Shown here piece by piece: positions 54,300 through 63,935 of a stretch of 64,000 nt of DNA. The notes under the pieces are model-generated. The model ran no database searches. It worked only from the letters and a program-made list of their open reading frames with translations, and was not told the origin of the DNA. The DNA comes from Roseovarius sp. ZX-A-9. GTDB lineage: Bacteria; Pseudomonadota; Alphaproteobacteria; Rhodobacterales; Rhodobacteraceae. Position 1 is the stretch's first letter; each line of letters begins with the position of its first letter. The DNA is taken from contig NZ_JAPWHW010000016.1 in assembly GCF_028369135.1 (NCBI RefSeq), positions 61,903 to 125,902 of the forward strand, given 5' to 3'. The position numbers and the translations under genes were made by a program.

Positions 54300-55529
54300 A
54301 TGGCCAAGATCACATCTGTCTCGCCGCTGGCACCGGCGGCCTTTCCCGAACTTCCCGTGATCAACGGCGTGCGTTTCGCCACTGTCGCGGCCGGGGTGCG
54401 CTACGCCGGGCGCACCGATGTCATGCTGGCCGAACTAGCCCCCGGCACGACGGTGGCAGGCGCCTTTACCCGCTCGGCCACCCGCGCGGCGCCGGTGCTC
54501 GATTGTCAGGCCAAAATCGGCACGCATAGCGACGCCGGCGCCGCGATTATCGTGAATTCGGGCAACGCCAACGCCTTTACCGGGCGCAATGGGATCGAGG
54601 CGACCCACGCGGTAACCTCTGCGGTTGCCGCCACGCTGGGGCTACCGGAATTGCGTGTTTTTTCCTCTTCGACCGGCGTGATCGGTGAACCGCTGCCACA
54701 CGAACGTATCACCGCCAAACTTGAAGAATTAAAAGCGGCACTTGATCCCGGCGGAATCGCTGCGGCGGCGCAGGCGATCATGACCACGGACACCTTTGCC
54801 AAAGGGTCCACGACCGATGTGACAATCAATGGCAAAACGGTCCGCATCGCGGGCATCGCCAAGGGGTCGGGCATGATCGCGCCCGATATGGCGACGATGC
54901 TTGTCTATATCTTTACCGACGCCAAGGCCGATCTTTCAGTGCTGCAATCCATGGTTTCGGCCCTGAACGCCAAGACCTTCAATTGCATCACCGTCGACAG
55001 CGATACATCCACTTCAGACGCGTTGCTTGTGGCCGCAACGGGCACATCCGGCGTCGAAGTGACCGAGGAATCGGTAGGTTTCATGGAAGGCCTGCGGCGC
55101 GTCATGCTCGACCTTGCACACCAAGTAGTCCGCGACGGCGAAGGGGCAACCAAGTTCGTCGAAGTGTTCGTGACCGGCGCATATAGTGACGACGACGCCA
55201 ATACCCACGCAAAATCGATCGCCAACTCGCCACTGGTCAAAACCGCAATCGCGGGCGAGGACCCCAATTGGGGCCGGGTGGTCATGGCGGTGGGCAAGTC
55301 GGGCGCGCGTGCCGACCGCGACGCGCTATCGATCTGGTTCGGGCCACATCTGGTTGCGGACAAGGGATGGGTCAGTCCCGAGTATTCCGAAGAGGCAGCC
55401 GCTGCCTACATGAAGAACCAGGATCTGGTTATCCATGTCGATCTCGGCCTCGGTGGTGGTACCGCGCGTGTCTGGACCTGCGATCTGACGCACGGATATA
55501 TCGAGATCAACGCCGACTATCGGTCGTGA
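54300..55529 (+). CDS. argJ: Glutamate N-acetyltransferase / amino-acid N-acetyltransferase
   Basis: This bifunctional arginine-pathway enzyme transfers the acetyl group from N-acetylornithine to glutamate. The 409-residue precursor self-cleaves at the ATML motif in GMIAPDMATMLVYIF, with T199 the new N-terminal nucleophile. IVNSGNANAFTGRNGIE, SSTGVIGEPLPHERI, KTFNCITVDSDTSTSDALL and KTAIAGEDPNWGRVVMAVGK are family motifs. ATG 54300 lies 5 bp past the parvulin stop. The full-length protein is intact. Confidence 0.97.
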   Translation: MAKITSVSPLAPAAFPELPVINGVRFATVAAGVRYAGRTDVMLAELAPGTTVAGAFTRSATRAAPVLDCQAKIGTHSDAGAAIIVNSGNANAFTGRNGIEATHAVTSAVAATLGLPELRVFSSSTGVIGEPLPHERITAKLEELKAALDPGGIAAAAQAIMTTDTFAKGSTTDVTINGKTVRIAGIAKGSGMIAPDMATMLVYIFTDAKADLSVLQSMVSALNAKTFNCITVDSDTSTSDALLVAATGTSGVEVTEESVGFMEGLRRVMLDLAHQVVRDGEGATKFVEVFVTGAYSDDDANTHAKSIANSPLVKTAIAGEDPNWGRVVMAVGKSGARADRDALSIWFGPHLVADKGWVSPEYSEEAAAAYMKNQDLVIHVDLGLGGGTARVWTCDLTHGYIEINADYRS

Positions 55530-55572
55530 TGTTTCTTTGGATACGTTGCGCCAAAGCCATCGGAGCGCATGA

Positions 55573-55971
55573 ATGAAAACCGTGCTCGTCTCTGCCGTCG
55601 CCCTGATCGATGTTGATGGTCGCGTCCTGCTGGCCCAGCGTCCCGAAGGCAAATCCATGGCCGGGCTGTGGGAGTTTCCTGGCGGCAAGGTCGAGCCGGG
55701 CGAAACGCCCGAGATGGCGCTGGTCCGCGAGCTGCAGGAAGAGCTTGGAATCGACACTTGGGCCAGTTGCCTGGCGCCCCTGACCTTTGCCAGCCACAGC
55801 TACGATGATTTTCACCTGTTGATGCCGCTCTTTGCGTGCCGAAAGTGGCAAGGAACGCCGCAAAGCCGGGAAGGTCAGGCTCTGAAATGGGTTCGTGCAC
55901 ACAACCTCAGGGACTATCCCATGCCCGCCGCTGACGTCCCTCTTGTTCCGATTTTGCGCGACTGGCTGTGA
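55573..55971 (+). CDS. mutT: NUDIX hydrolase, MutT-type 8-oxo-dGTP diphosphatase
   Basis: It sanitises oxidised guanine nucleotides. The 132-residue protein has the complete Nudix box GGKVEPGETPEMALVRELQE followed by ELGI, with the catalytic RE..EE set. RVLLAQRPEGKSMAGLWEFP upstream and LKWVRAHNLRDYPMPAADVP downstream match MutT. ATG 55573 follows argJ by 43 bp on the same strand, so it may share the parvulin-argJ transcript. Confidence 0.93.
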   Translation: MKTVLVSAVALIDVDGRVLLAQRPEGKSMAGLWEFPGGKVEPGETPEMALVRELQEELGIDTWASCLAPLTFASHSYDDFHLLMPLFACRKWQGTPQSREGQALKWVRAHNLRDYPMPAADVPLVPILRDWL

Positions 55972-56049
55972 ATGCCTTGCGCGACATTCCGCGCGTTGGC
56001 ACCGAAAATACACGTTAAGCGCGAAAAGTGCACTTCCTCTTTCCAGAGA

Positions 56050-56065
56050 TTAAGTTATGATTAAC
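56050..56065 (+). promoter_or_regulatory. CtrA-type box upstream of a small gene
   Basis: TTAA (56050-56053), GTTATGA, then TTAAC (56061-56065): a full TTAA-N7-TTAA(C) match. It overlaps the candidate -35 element of the 45-codon gene that follows. Confidence 0.6.
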
Positions 56066-56089
56066 CAAGGGTCTGTTAAACCATAGTAT
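56061..56089 (+). promoter_or_regulatory. Candidate promoter of the 45-codon gene
   Basis: TTAACC (56061-56066), a 17-base spacer, then TAGTAT (56084-56089) in an AT-rich stretch. Its overlap with the CtrA-type box suggests direct activation or repression. Confidence 0.4.
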
Positions 56090-56143
56090 CTGGTGTGTTT
56101 GTCTAAAATCTTCAATGTTACGTCCGTATCGGGGGGATATGAC

Positions 56144-56281
56144 ATGCTACAAACGATTCGACTGGGTAGTTGCGTTCTGGTTCAAGGCATTTTTGTACGC
56201 CTGCTTCCTGATGGGCGCGTGCAGGTTCGCGATGGCGACCGGATTTATTCCGGCCGACCCGTATCAAAGGCCGCCGCCTGA
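56144..56281 (+). CDS. 45-residue small protein of unknown function
   Basis: ATG 56144 has GGGGGG 7 bases upstream and opens MLQTIRLGSCVLVQGIFVRL, then LPDGRVQVRDGDRIYSGRPV and SKAAA. The pattern looks like a small beta-rich fold (V-x-G-x-F/V, DGRVxVRDG). I have an impression of similar short proteins in roseobacters but no function. A canonical terminator 30 bp downstream and a promoter with a CtrA-type box upstream make it a self-contained transcription unit, which supports a real gene. The frame extends upstream to 56093 without a site. Confidence 0.65.
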   Translation: MLQTIRLGSCVLVQGIFVRLLPDGRVQVRDGDRIYSGRPVSKAAA

Positions 56282-56311
56282 ACTGATTTTCCGTATCGCA
56301 CGACGCGATGA

Positions 56312-56342
56312 GGGGCAGACCGCTGGTCATGCCCCTTTTTTT
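56312..56342 (+). terminator. Intrinsic terminator of the 45-codon gene
   Basis: GGGGCA (56312-56317) / TGCCCC (56330-56335) with inner GACC / GGTC and loop GCT, followed by seven T residues. A textbook plus-strand terminator. Confidence 0.92.
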
Positions 56343-56383
56343 ATGGCCAATCGCTCCTTCGCCCCGCCGGATGCTCCCAAACG

Positions 56384-56413
56384 AAAAGGGGGCACAGCCA
56401 TCGGCCATGCCCC
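56384..56413 (-). terminator. Intrinsic terminator of infB operon
   Basis: On the minus strand GGGGCA (complement 56408-56413) pairs with TGCCCC (complement 56389-56394), with an inner GCC / GGC stem, followed by TTTT (56384-56387). It lies 38 bp past the infB stop. Confidence 0.8.
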
Positions 56414-56451
56414 TCGATACTCTCCGCGTCGCTGTGGACGCACGAAACGCT

Positions 56452-58950
56452 TTAGTCGAGCGAGCGTTCGACCTCTTCGCGTTCAAAGATCTCGATCACG
56501 TCATTCGGACGGACATCCTCGTAGTTCTCGAACGCCATGCCGCATTCCTGACCGGACTGCACTTCGGCAACCTCATCCTTGAAGCGCTTGAGCGTCTTCA
56601 GCGTACCTTCGTGGATCACCACGTCGTCCCGCAGCAGGCGCACCCCGGCAGAGCGGCGTGCAACGCCCTCGGTCACAAGACAACCAGCAACGCGACCGAC
56701 GCCCGTGACCTTGAACACTTCCTTGATCTGGGCATAACCGATGAACTTCTCGCGGATCTCCGCACCCAAAAGGCCAGATGCCGCCGCTTTCACATCGTTC
56801 ACCAGATCGTAGATGATCGAGTAATAGCGAATCTCGACGCCCTTCTGGTTCGCACTCTGCCGCGCAGGCGCGTTGGCCCGCACGTTAAAGCCCAGAACCG
56901 GCGCGCCGGATGCTTCTGCCAGACCGATATCGCTCTCGGTGATGGCACCGACACCCGAGTGCAACACGCGCACGCGCACCTCGTCGTTGCCGATCTTTTC
57001 CATCGCCTGCGCGATTGCCTCGGCGCTACCTTGCACGTCGGATTTCACCAGGATCGGCATCTCGACGACATTTTCGCTTTCCTTGGCCTGCGCCATCAGC
57101 TGATCCAGCGTCACCGCTGCACCTGCCACCGCGCGGCGCTCTTTCGAGGCTTTCTCGCGGTATTCAGCGATTTCGCGCGCCTGCGCCTCGGTCTCGACGA
57201 CGTTCAGAACATCGCCCGCCTCGGGCGTGCCATTGATGCCCAGCACTTCGACCGGGACCGATGGTCCGGCTTCCTTGATGCGCTCGCCGTGATCGTTGAT
57301 CAGCGCGCGCACCTTGCCGTACTGTTCGCCCACGACAAAGATATCGCCCTGACGCAGCGTGCCCTTCTGAACCAGAACCGTGGCAACCGGGCCGCGACCC
57401 ACGTCAAGCTGCGCCTCGATCACTGCACCTTCGGCGGCCCGGTCCGGGTTCGCCTTCAGTTCGAGAATCTCGGCCTGAAGCGCGATCGCCTCCAGCAATT
57501 CATCAAGGCCCTGGCCGGTCTTGGCGCTGACTTCGACATCCTGCACGTCACCCGACATCGCTTCGACGACGACTTCGTGTTGCAGCAGATCTGTGCGCAC
57601 CTTCTGCGGATCCGCAGCGGGTTTGTCGATCTTGTTGATCGCCACGATCATCGGCACCTTGGCCGCCTTGGCGTGATTGATCGCCTCGATGGTCTGCGGC
57701 ATGACCGCATCATCCGCAGCGACCACCAGAACAACGATATCCGTCACCTGGGCACCACGTGCCCGCATCGACGTAAACGCCGCGTGGCCGGGTGTGTCGA
57801 GGAACGACAGGATCGCACCGCTTTCGGTCTTCACCTGATAGGCGCCGATATGCTGGGTGATCCCGCCAGCTTCGCCAGCGACGACCTTGGCATCGCGGAT
57901 CGCGTCGAGCAGCGACGTCTTGCCGTGGTCCACGTGGCCCATGATGGTGATGACGGGCGGACGCGGTTTCAGATCTTCGGGCTTGTCCTGGATCTGGTCG
58001 ATCACGTCTTCGACGTCAGAGTCGGACACACGCACGACGCGGTGGCCGAATTCCTCGATGATCAGTTCGGCGGTATCGGCGTCGATCGCCTCGTTCTGCG
58101 TGACCATCATGCCGTTGCTCATCAACGCTTTGATCACGTCGCCGACGCGTTCCGCCATACGAATGGCAAGCTCGGACACTACGATAGTTTCGGGCAACTG
58201 GACGTCGCGCACGATCTTTTCGCGCTCTTGAGTTCCGCCCATCGCCTTCTGACGCGCGCGCTCTTGCTTGCGCTTCATTGCGGCCATGGATTTCTGACGG
58301 CCACCTTCGCCACCCGAAAGCGCCTGGTTCAGCGTCAGCTTGCCGGACCGGCGGCTGTCGCCACCCATGCCCTTGCCCTTGGCGGGACGCTGATCGCGGT
58401 CACGGTCATGCTTGCGCGCAGGCGCTGCATCTGGCCGGTTCATCGGCGCGCCACGACCAGTGGGAGCCTCTGACGGAGTCGGCGGGGTCGGTGCGGCGGC
58501 GGTCTGCTTGGCGGCCTCGGCTTCGCGCTTGGCGCGTGCCTCTTCTTCGGCCTTGGCTTTCAGCGCCTCTTCGCGCTCGCGCTCTTCGCGTTCCTTGGCC
58601 TCTGCCTCTTCGCGGCGGCGCATGCGCTCTTCTTCACGCGATTTCTCTTCGGCTGCGCGTCGGGCGGCCTCTTCGGACTCACGTGCCTTGGCGGCAACGA
58701 GAGCCTTCATCCGGCGCTCCAGCTCGGCATCCGAAATGCCTGCGGGACGCCGCGAAGGGTCACTCGCAGGGGCCGGTTTGGGGGATCCTGTCGCACCGGG
58801 CGCAGCACCAGGCTTGGGCACCACAACACGTTTGCGCTTGGTTTCCACCACGACGTTCTTGGTCCGGCCATGGCTGAAGCTCTGCTTCACGTTCCCCGCA
58901 CGGGGACCGCCACGCACACCCAAAGTTTTCTTTCCGTCGTTGTCGCTCAT
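56452..58950 (-). CDS. infB: Translation initiation factor IF-2
   Basis: This GTPase places fMet-tRNA on the 30S subunit. The 832-residue protein has an alphaproteobacterial N-terminal extension with a long charged coiled coil (about 80-150, rich in [18 protein letters not shown]), then the G domain: [16 protein letters not shown] near residue 336, [15 protein letters not shown] and INKIDKP. C-terminal beta-barrel and fMet-tRNA-binding domains end in [19 protein letters not shown] 58950 overlaps the ylxR stop (ATGA). It is the last gene of rimP-nusA-ylxR-infB. Confidence 0.98.
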   Translation of the reverse strand: MSDNDGKKTLGVRGGPRAGNVKQSFSHGRTKNVVVETKRKRVVVPKPGAAPGATGSPKPAPASDPSRRPAGISDAELERRMKALVAAKARESEEAARRAAEEKSREEERMRRREEAEAKEREEREREEALKAKAEEEARAKREAEAAKQTAAAPTPPTPSEAPTGRGAPMNRPDAAPARKHDRDRDQRPAKGKGMGGDSRRSGKLTLNQALSGGEGGRQKSMAAMKRKQERARQKAMGGTQEREKIVRDVQLPETIVVSELAIRMAERVGDVIKALMSNGMMVTQNEAIDADTAELIIEEFGHRVVRVSDSDVEDVIDQIQDKPEDLKPRPPVITIMGHVDHGKTSLLDAIRDAKVVAGEAGGITQHIGAYQVKTESGAILSFLDTPGHAAFTSMRARGAQVTDIVVLVVAADDAVMPQTIEAINHAKAAKVPMIVAINKIDKPAADPQKVRTDLLQHEVVVEAMSGDVQDVEVSAKTGQGLDELLEAIALQAEILELKANPDRAAEGAVIEAQLDVGRGPVATVLVQKGTLRQGDIFVVGEQYGKVRALINDHGERIKEAGPSVPVEVLGINGTPEAGDVLNVVETEAQAREIAEYREKASKERRAVAGAAVTLDQLMAQAKESENVVEMPILVKSDVQGSAEAIAQAMEKIGNDEVRVRVLHSGVGAITESDIGLAEASGAPVLGFNVRANAPARQSANQKGVEIRYYSIIYDLVNDVKAAASGLLGAEIREKFIGYAQIKEVFKVTGVGRVAGCLVTEGVARRSAGVRLLRDDVVIHEGTLKTLKRFKDEVAEVQSGQECGMAFENYEDVRPNDVIEIFEREEVERSLD

Positions 58951-59588
58951 CTGGTCTTCTTTCCTTTCCGATGGCCGCTGCCATCGTCCGAGACGCGCAG
59001 GCCTTTCAGCCTTGCCGCCTCCTCTACAACACGTTGCGCCAAACCACCAGCATGCAGTGCCGCATGAATGGTGGTTTGGCGCCCAAAGGCCTGACCCAGC
59101 TCATCCGCTGTCAGCCATCCTATGAATGAGCCGCCATACGGCGTGCTCAGCTTTGATTTTCCACGTTCGGATCCGTCGCTGGCCTGAAGCAGCACTTCGG
59201 CCTCTTCCTTGGCCAGCCAGTCCTTGACCTTTTCGTAGCCTGCAACGGCATGCCCGCCCTTGCGGCAAAGGCTGATCAGTTCGACCACCCGGCGCGCCAG
59301 CATCCCCTCGACCAGCGTCGGCAGGTCCTGCGGTACAGTGACCGCCTGACGGGCCGCACGGGCGAAAAGACCCTTGGTCGCCGCCTTTTCCAGCGCGGCA
59401 GGGTCGCACGCGACCCAGATCCCGCGGCCGGGAAGCTTGTGTGCCAAATCAGGCACAATACCACCATCGGGACCGACCACAAAACGCACCAATCCGTACT
59501 TCGGTTGCACCTCGCCCGTGGCGATGCATTTCCGCTCTGGACCGTCGTTTCGGTCTTTGGGTTGCCCAGCGCGCCCCATCAGGTTCAA
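58947..59588 (-). CDS. ylxR: YlxR/DUF448 RNA-binding protein with C-terminal L7Ae-like domain
   Basis: The 213-residue protein starts with the YlxR fold ([40 protein letters not shown]). It continues with an L7Ae/L30e-like segment ([40 protein letters not shown]) and a basic tail. In alphaproteobacteria the two are commonly fused; the role is probably RNA or nucleoid binding. It lies 13 bp downstream of nusA and overlaps infB by 4 bp. Confidence 0.93.
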   Translation of the reverse strand: MNLMGRAGQPKDRNDGPERKCIATGEVQPKYGLVRFVVGPDGGIVPDLAHKLPGRGIWVACDPAALEKAATKGLFARAARQAVTVPQDLPTLVEGMLARRVVELISLCRKGGHAVAGYEKVKDWLAKEEAEVLLQASDGSERGKSKLSTPYGGSFIGWLTADELGQAFGRQTTIHAALHAGGLAQRVVEEAARLKGLRVSDDGSGHRKGKKTR

Positions 59589-59601
59589 TCGAGGCCTGAG
59601 A

Positions 59602-61221
59602 TCAGGCCTCGCTCTCCTCGGTAGTGGCGTCTTCTTCGGTTTCGTCCGCCTCGGCCTCCAAATCGGCGGGATCGACCCAGCCCAGCAGGATCCGCGCGGT
59701 CATCACCATATCTTGCGCTTCTTCCAGAGACATATCGAACGGCTCCAGAATGCCCTCGTCCTTGGTGCGCTCACCATCCGTAACGGTCCAGCCACCGGCG
59801 AGTTCCCAGTCAGCGCAGGTCGCGAAGTCCTCCAGCGTCTTCACACCATCCTTGGCCAGCGCCAGAATCATCTGGGGTGTCAGCCCTTCGAAATCAACCA
59901 GACTGTCTTCGACACCCAGACTCCGCGCCTCATCCAGCGCGGCCTTGGCCTGCGCCTCGAGAATGTCGCGCGCCCGTGCCTGAAGCTCGTTGGCGGTGTC
60001 TTCGTCGACGCCGTCAATCACCAGCAGCTCGCCTTGCTCGACATAGGCAACTTCTTCGAGGCTGGTAAAGCCTTCGGACACCAGCAACTGCGCAAAGAAT
60101 TCGTCCAGATCGAGCGTCTCCATGAAGAGCCCGGTACGTTCCTCGAACTCCTTCTGGCGGCGCTCGCTATCCTCGGCCTCTGTCATGATGTCGATATCGA
60201 GACCGGTCAGCTGGCTGGCCAGACGCACGTTCTGACCACGGCGGCCAATCGCGAGGCTCAGTTGATCCTCGGGAACGACGACATCGATCTTGCCTGCTTC
60301 CTCGTCCAGAACCACCTTGCTGACCTCGGCGGGCTGCAATGCGTTCACCAGGAAGGTCGGCTGGTCTTCGTTCCACGGGATGATGTCGATCTTTTCACCC
60401 TGAAGCTCGTTCACCACGGCCTGAACACGGCTGCCGCGCATACCGACGCAGGCGCCAACCGGATCAATCGAGTTGTCATAAGAGATAACAGCGATTTTGG
60501 CACGGCTGCCGGGATCACGGGCAACGGCCTTGATCTCGATGATGCCATCATAGATTTCCGGCACTTCCATCTTGAACAGCTCGGCCATGAACTCGGGCGC
60601 GGTACGGCTGAGGAAAATCTGCGGGCCGCGGGCCTCGCGGCGCACGTCCTTGATATAGCAGCGGATGCGGTCGTTCGGGCGGTACGCCTCGCGGCCGATC
60701 TTCTCATTGCGGCGCAGGATCGCTTCGCCACGGCCCACATCGACGATGACGTTGCCGTATTCTTCGCGCTTGACCTGACCGTTGATGATCGTACCGGCGC
60801 GGTCCTTGAATTCTTCGTACTGACGGTCACGCTCGGCTTCGCGAACCTTCTGCAGGATAACCTGCTTGGCGCTCTGCGCGGCAATGCGGCCCATTTCGAC
60901 GGGCGGCACTTCCTCGACCAGCGTATCGCCGATCTGCGGGTTTTCCATGTACTGTTTGGCCTGCTCCACGGTGAACTCGGCTTGATAGTTTTCCAGCTCA
61001 TCGTCCGCGACCACGGTGCGCACGCGTGTAAAAGTGGCACGACCCGTCTTGCGGTCGATGTTCACCCGGATGTCCATCTCGGCGCCGTAGCGCGACTTGG
61101 CCGCCCGGGCGAGGCTTTCTTCCATTGCCTCGACCACCAGAACGGGATCAATCATCTTTTCACGGGCCACGGCCTCGGCAGTTTGCAGCAGCTCCAGCTG
61201 GTTTGCGGAAGTAATTGCCAT
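59602..61221 (-). CDS. nusA: Transcription termination/antitermination factor NusA
   Basis: It binds RNA polymerase and nascent RNA and governs pausing, termination and antitermination. The 539-residue protein has an N-terminal RNAP-binding domain ([20 protein letters not shown]), S1 (about 135-200), two KH domains ([40 protein letters not shown]) and two C-terminal helix-hairpin-helix acidic repeats, ending in a Glu-rich tail. It follows rimP by 4 bp. In E. coli NusA represses its own operon; the leader hairpin upstream of rimP makes a similar loop plausible. Confidence 0.97.
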   Translation of the reverse strand: MAITSANQLELLQTAEAVAREKMIDPVLVVEAMEESLARAAKSRYGAEMDIRVNIDRKTGRATFTRVRTVVADDELENYQAEFTVEQAKQYMENPQIGDTLVEEVPPVEMGRIAAQSAKQVILQKVREAERDRQYEEFKDRAGTIINGQVKREEYGNVIVDVGRGEAILRRNEKIGREAYRPNDRIRCYIKDVRREARGPQIFLSRTAPEFMAELFKMEVPEIYDGIIEIKAVARDPGSRAKIAVISYDNSIDPVGACVGMRGSRVQAVVNELQGEKIDIIPWNEDQPTFLVNALQPAEVSKVVLDEEAGKIDVVVPEDQLSLAIGRRGQNVRLASQLTGLDIDIMTEAEDSERRQKEFEERTGLFMETLDLDEFFAQLLVSEGFTSLEEVAYVEQGELLVIDGVDEDTANELQARARDILEAQAKAALDEARSLGVEDSLVDFEGLTPQMILALAKDGVKTLEDFATCADWELAGGWTVTDGERTKDEGILEPFDMSLEEAQDMVMTARILLGWVDPADLEAEADETEEDATTEESEA

Positions 61222-61225
61222 GGTC

Positions 61226-61801
61226 TCAGTCCTCCTCGGAACCGGTTTCGGTCTCTATTTCGTCGTAATCATCTTCGTTGATCGTGCCCGCCGCCTTGCG
61301 CTGGCGCAGCATTTCCTTGATCAACTCATCGGTCAGGACCAGCTTGGCGTCAGCCAGCCAGTCAAATTCCAGCCCGATGGTGCCTTCCTCGACATTGATC
61401 AACACCTCGGTGCCCTCGACGCCCGCCAAGATCCCCTTGAACCGCTTGCGGCCGTCGATCATCTCGTTGGTTTCGATCTTGGCTTCGTAGCCTTCAAACA
61501 TCTCGAAATGCTTGAGCATCGTCAGGGGCCGGTCGATGCCCGGGCTGCTGACCTCCAGCGTATAAGGGTCGGTCAGCGGGTCCTCGACATCCAGCGTGGC
61601 GCTGACAGCGGTCGAAATCCGCGCGCAATCATCAACCTCGATACCACCCTCGGGCCGTTCCGCCATGATCTGGAGCGTATGGTATTTGCTGCCCATCAGA
61701 CGCACGCGCACCAGATCGAACCCCATGTCCGCCAGGACGGGGGTGATGATCTCGGCCATGCGGCGGTCAATCGCCGCCTTTGCAATCAAATCGTTGGTCA
61801 T
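61226..61801 (-). CDS. rimP: Ribosome maturation factor RimP
   Basis: It assists 30S assembly together with ribosomal protein S12. The 191-residue protein has an N-terminal alpha/beta domain ([60 protein letters not shown]) and a C-terminal SH3-like barrel. The frame is open to 61852, but the region before ATG 61801 is an intrinsic-terminator hairpin, so 61801 (GGAA upstream) is the start. It is the first gene of the rimP-nusA-ylxR-infB operon. Confidence 0.95.
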   Translation of the reverse strand: MTNDLIAKAAIDRRMAEIITPVLADMGFDLVRVRLMGSKYHTLQIMAERPEGGIEVDDCARISTAVSATLDVEDPLTDPYTLEVSSPGIDRPLTMLKHFEMFEGYEAKIETNEMIDGRKRFKGILAGVEGTEVLINVEEGTIGLEFDWLADAKLVLTDELIKEMLRQRKAAGTINEDDYDEIETETGSEED

Positions 61802-61826
61802 GAGTTTCCGGCAGTCTTCCAAGCAC

Positions 61827-61849
61827 AAAAAAACGGGCTCGCGGCCCGT
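61827..61849 (-). terminator. Intrinsic terminator in the rimP leader (attenuator)
   Basis: On the minus strand ACGGGC-CGCGA-GCCCGT is followed by seven T, ending 26 bp upstream of the rimP ATG. Downstream of a good promoter, it would stop transcription after about 70 nt unless overridden. Confidence 0.85.
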
Positions 61850-61905
61850 CAAGATATCCGGTGGAGCCTTTCGGAGTGGACCCGATAAGCGCCGCTGTTG
61901 AAGGG

Positions 61906-61934
61906 GATATACGCGGGCGATGCTGAGTCTGCAA
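61906..61934 (-). promoter_or_regulatory. Predicted sigma-70 promoter of the rimP operon
   Basis: On the minus strand TTGCAG (complement 61929-61934), a 17-base spacer, then TATATC (complement 61906-61911). The start of transcription would be near 61899, giving a leader of about 70 nt to the attenuator hairpin. Confidence 0.6.
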
Positions 61935-61948
61935 GGGGTATCCGTGGC

Positions 61949-61976
61949 AAAAGGCCCAACAGTCGGAACTTGGGCC
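61949..61976 (-). terminator. Intrinsic terminator of pip
   Basis: On the minus strand GGCCCAA (complement 61970-61976) / TTGGGCC (complement 61953-61959) with a 10-base loop is followed by TTTT. It lies about 95 bp past the pip stop and insulates the rimP promoter. Confidence 0.8.
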
Positions 61977-62071
61977 GCCTCGCGGCATTCAGTTCAGCCC
62001 TGTTCAGGCATCCCTACAGCCCGCAGCGCGAGCGCCTCCACCAGTGAATGCTGCGCCAGCATCACCCAGAA

Positions 62072-63043
62072 TTACCCTGTGACCATCCCGTCCATTACCC
62101 GCACCAACTCGGCGCTGATCCCCGGCTCTGACAGGGCATGTCCGGCGAGCGGGATCATCTTCAGCGTGGCATTGGGCCAGGCAAGTGCCAGCGCATGCGC
62201 CGTCTCCGGCGGGCAGATCATGTCGTAGCGCCCCTGCACGATCGTGCCCGGAACATCGGCCAGACGGTGCATGTTGGCCAAAATCCAGCCGTCATGCTCC
62301 AGAAAGCCACTATTGATGAAATAGTGATTCTCCAGCCGCGCGAAGGCCCGCGCATATTCTGCCGGGCTGTCACTGCCCTGCCCCGAGGAATGCACCGAAG
62401 CCAGCGCATTTTCCCAAGCCGACCATGCCTTTGCATGGGTTGTTTCGACACGCGCATCACCGGAAAACAGCCGTTGGTGATAGGCCTTGATCAGATCGCC
62501 GTGCTCATCCTCCGGGATCAGCCCGGCAAAACGCGCCCATGTATCGGGCCAGAACCGTCCCGCGCCGCCGCCATAGAACCAGTCCAGCTCGCGCTGCGTC
62601 ATGGTGAAAACTCCGCGCAGCACCAGATTCGCGCAGGTTTCGGGGTGGGTGATGCCGTAAATCAGTGCCAGCGTCGCACCCCAGCTGCCACCGAACACGA
62701 TCCAGCGGTCGATGCCCAGATCGATGCGGATACGCTCGATATCCGCAACCAGATGCCAGGTGGTGTTCGCCTCGACACTGGCATGCGGTCGCGACCGTCC
62801 ACACCCGCGCTGGTCAAACAGGATCACCCGGTAACGCTCGGGATCGAAATAGCGCCGCATCGCCGGGCTGCACCCGCCCCCCGGCCCGCCATGCAGCACC
62901 ACAACCGGCTCGCCATCCGGGCGTCCCGATTGCTCTACATAGATCTGGTGGCCATCGCCCACATCCAGCATACGCCGGTCAAACGGTTCGATCGGCGGGT
63001 AGAGATATTGCAGTGCGCTTTTTTGGCCCGAGATTTTATCCAT
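62072..63043 (-). CDS. pip: Proline iminopeptidase
   Basis: It releases N-terminal proline from peptides. The 323-residue alpha/beta hydrolase has the oxyanion-hole motif [10 protein letters not shown] (51-60), FDQRGCGRS, the nucleophile S120 in [11 protein letters not shown], a [16 protein letters not shown] segment carrying the aspartate, and the His in [15 protein letters not shown] 63043 is chosen; ATG 63049 is 2 codons upstream, and longer frame extension lacks homology. It is divergent from ubiG, with a TATATA-rich stretch between the two starts. Confidence 0.96.
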   Translation of the reverse strand: MDKISGQKSALQYLYPPIEPFDRRMLDVGDGHQIYVEQSGRPDGEPVVVLHGGPGGGCSPAMRRYFDPERYRVILFDQRGCGRSRPHASVEANTTWHLVADIERIRIDLGIDRWIVFGGSWGATLALIYGITHPETCANLVLRGVFTMTQRELDWFYGGGAGRFWPDTWARFAGLIPEDEHGDLIKAYHQRLFSGDARVETTHAKAWSAWENALASVHSSGQGSDSPAEYARAFARLENHYFINSGFLEHDGWILANMHRLADVPGTIVQGRYDMICPPETAHALALAWPNATLKMIPLAGHALSEPGISAELVRVMDGMVTG

Positions 63044-63092
63044 GATCATCCTATATAAGGCAGCAGGGACAATTGAGCACATGGAGACCAGA

Positions 63093-63845
63093 ATGCAAGC
63101 CGCGCCATCCACGATTGACGAGGGCGAAGTTGCCAAGTTCGAAGCGATGGCCGCCGAATGGTGGGATCCGAACGGCAAGTTCAAGCCGCTGCATATGCTT
63201 AATCCGTGCCGTTTGGACTACATCACATCCCAGATCGCGGCAGAATTCGACCGCGACCTGAAGACAGACAAACCCTTTGCAGGACTGCGCATTCTTGACA
63301 TCGGCTGCGGCGGCGGGCTGCTGGCCGAACCGATGGCGCGTCTTGGCGCTGATGTGGTGGGCGCGGACGCAGCAGAGGGCAATATTCCGGTGGCGCAGGT
63401 GCACGCTGAACAATCCGGGCTCGATATCGATTATCGCCACACCACGGCCGAGGCGCTGGCCGAAGCAGGTGAGGCGTTCGATGCAGTGCTGAACATGGAA
63501 GTGATCGAACATGTCGCTTCGCCGCCCCAATACCTGACTGCCTGCCGCCAGTTGCTGAAGCCCGGCGGACTGCACCTCTGCTCAACCCTCAACCGAAATG
63601 CCAAGAGCTATGTCGTGGCCATCATCGGTGCCGAACATGTGATGCGCTGGTTGCCCCGGGGCACGCATGACTGGTCGAAATTCATCACGCCTGACGAGTT
63701 GTTTGAACTGTTGCGCGAGGCCGGTCTTGATCCGGTGGACCGCAAGGGGTTCGTGTTCAACCCGATCACATGGAGCTGGTCATTGTCGGAGCGCGACCTG
63801 AGCGTGAATTATGTCACGGCGAGTGTGAAGCGTCAGGACTCGTGA
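63093..63845 (+). CDS. ubiG: Ubiquinone biosynthesis O-methyltransferase
   Basis: It performs both O-methylations in ubiquinone synthesis. The 250-residue protein has [32 protein letters not shown], the SAM-binding [33 protein letters not shown] and [17 protein letters not shown] 63093 has GGAG 6 bases upstream, better than ATG 63081. It is divergent from pip. Confidence 0.97.
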   Translation: MQAAPSTIDEGEVAKFEAMAAEWWDPNGKFKPLHMLNPCRLDYITSQIAAEFDRDLKTDKPFAGLRILDIGCGGGLLAEPMARLGADVVGADAAEGNIPVAQVHAEQSGLDIDYRHTTAEALAEAGEAFDAVLNMEVIEHVASPPQYLTACRQLLKPGGLHLCSTLNRNAKSYVVAIIGAEHVMRWLPRGTHDWSKFITPDELFELLREAGLDPVDRKGFVFNPITWSWSLSERDLSVNYVTASVKRQDS

Positions 63846-63909
63846 AGCCGACGATTCGGCATCGGCAGATCCGGGCGGCATTGCCAACTTATTTGCACCC
63901 GCCCGAATG

Positions 63910-63935
63910 CGGCCTGACCCAAGCCCGTCAGGCCG
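63910..63935. terminator. Hairpin between ubiG and a convergent gene
   Basis: CGGCCTGAC (63910-63918) / GTCAGGCCG (63927-63935) is a perfect 9-bp stem with an 8-base loop, lying between convergent 3' ends and overlapping the minus-strand stop. No clear T run. Confidence 0.5.

Noticed and set aside
56308..58473. 721-codon plus-strand frame opposite infB
   Set aside because: Exact shadow of infB with His/Arg/Asp-rich composition and no signal or motif.
59374..61281. 635-codon plus-strand frame opposite nusA and ylxR
   Set aside because: Shadow frame; both minus-strand genes are clear.
61802..61852. Longer rimP reading from ATG 61852
   Set aside because: It would translate the intrinsic terminator hairpin; family homology begins at 61801.
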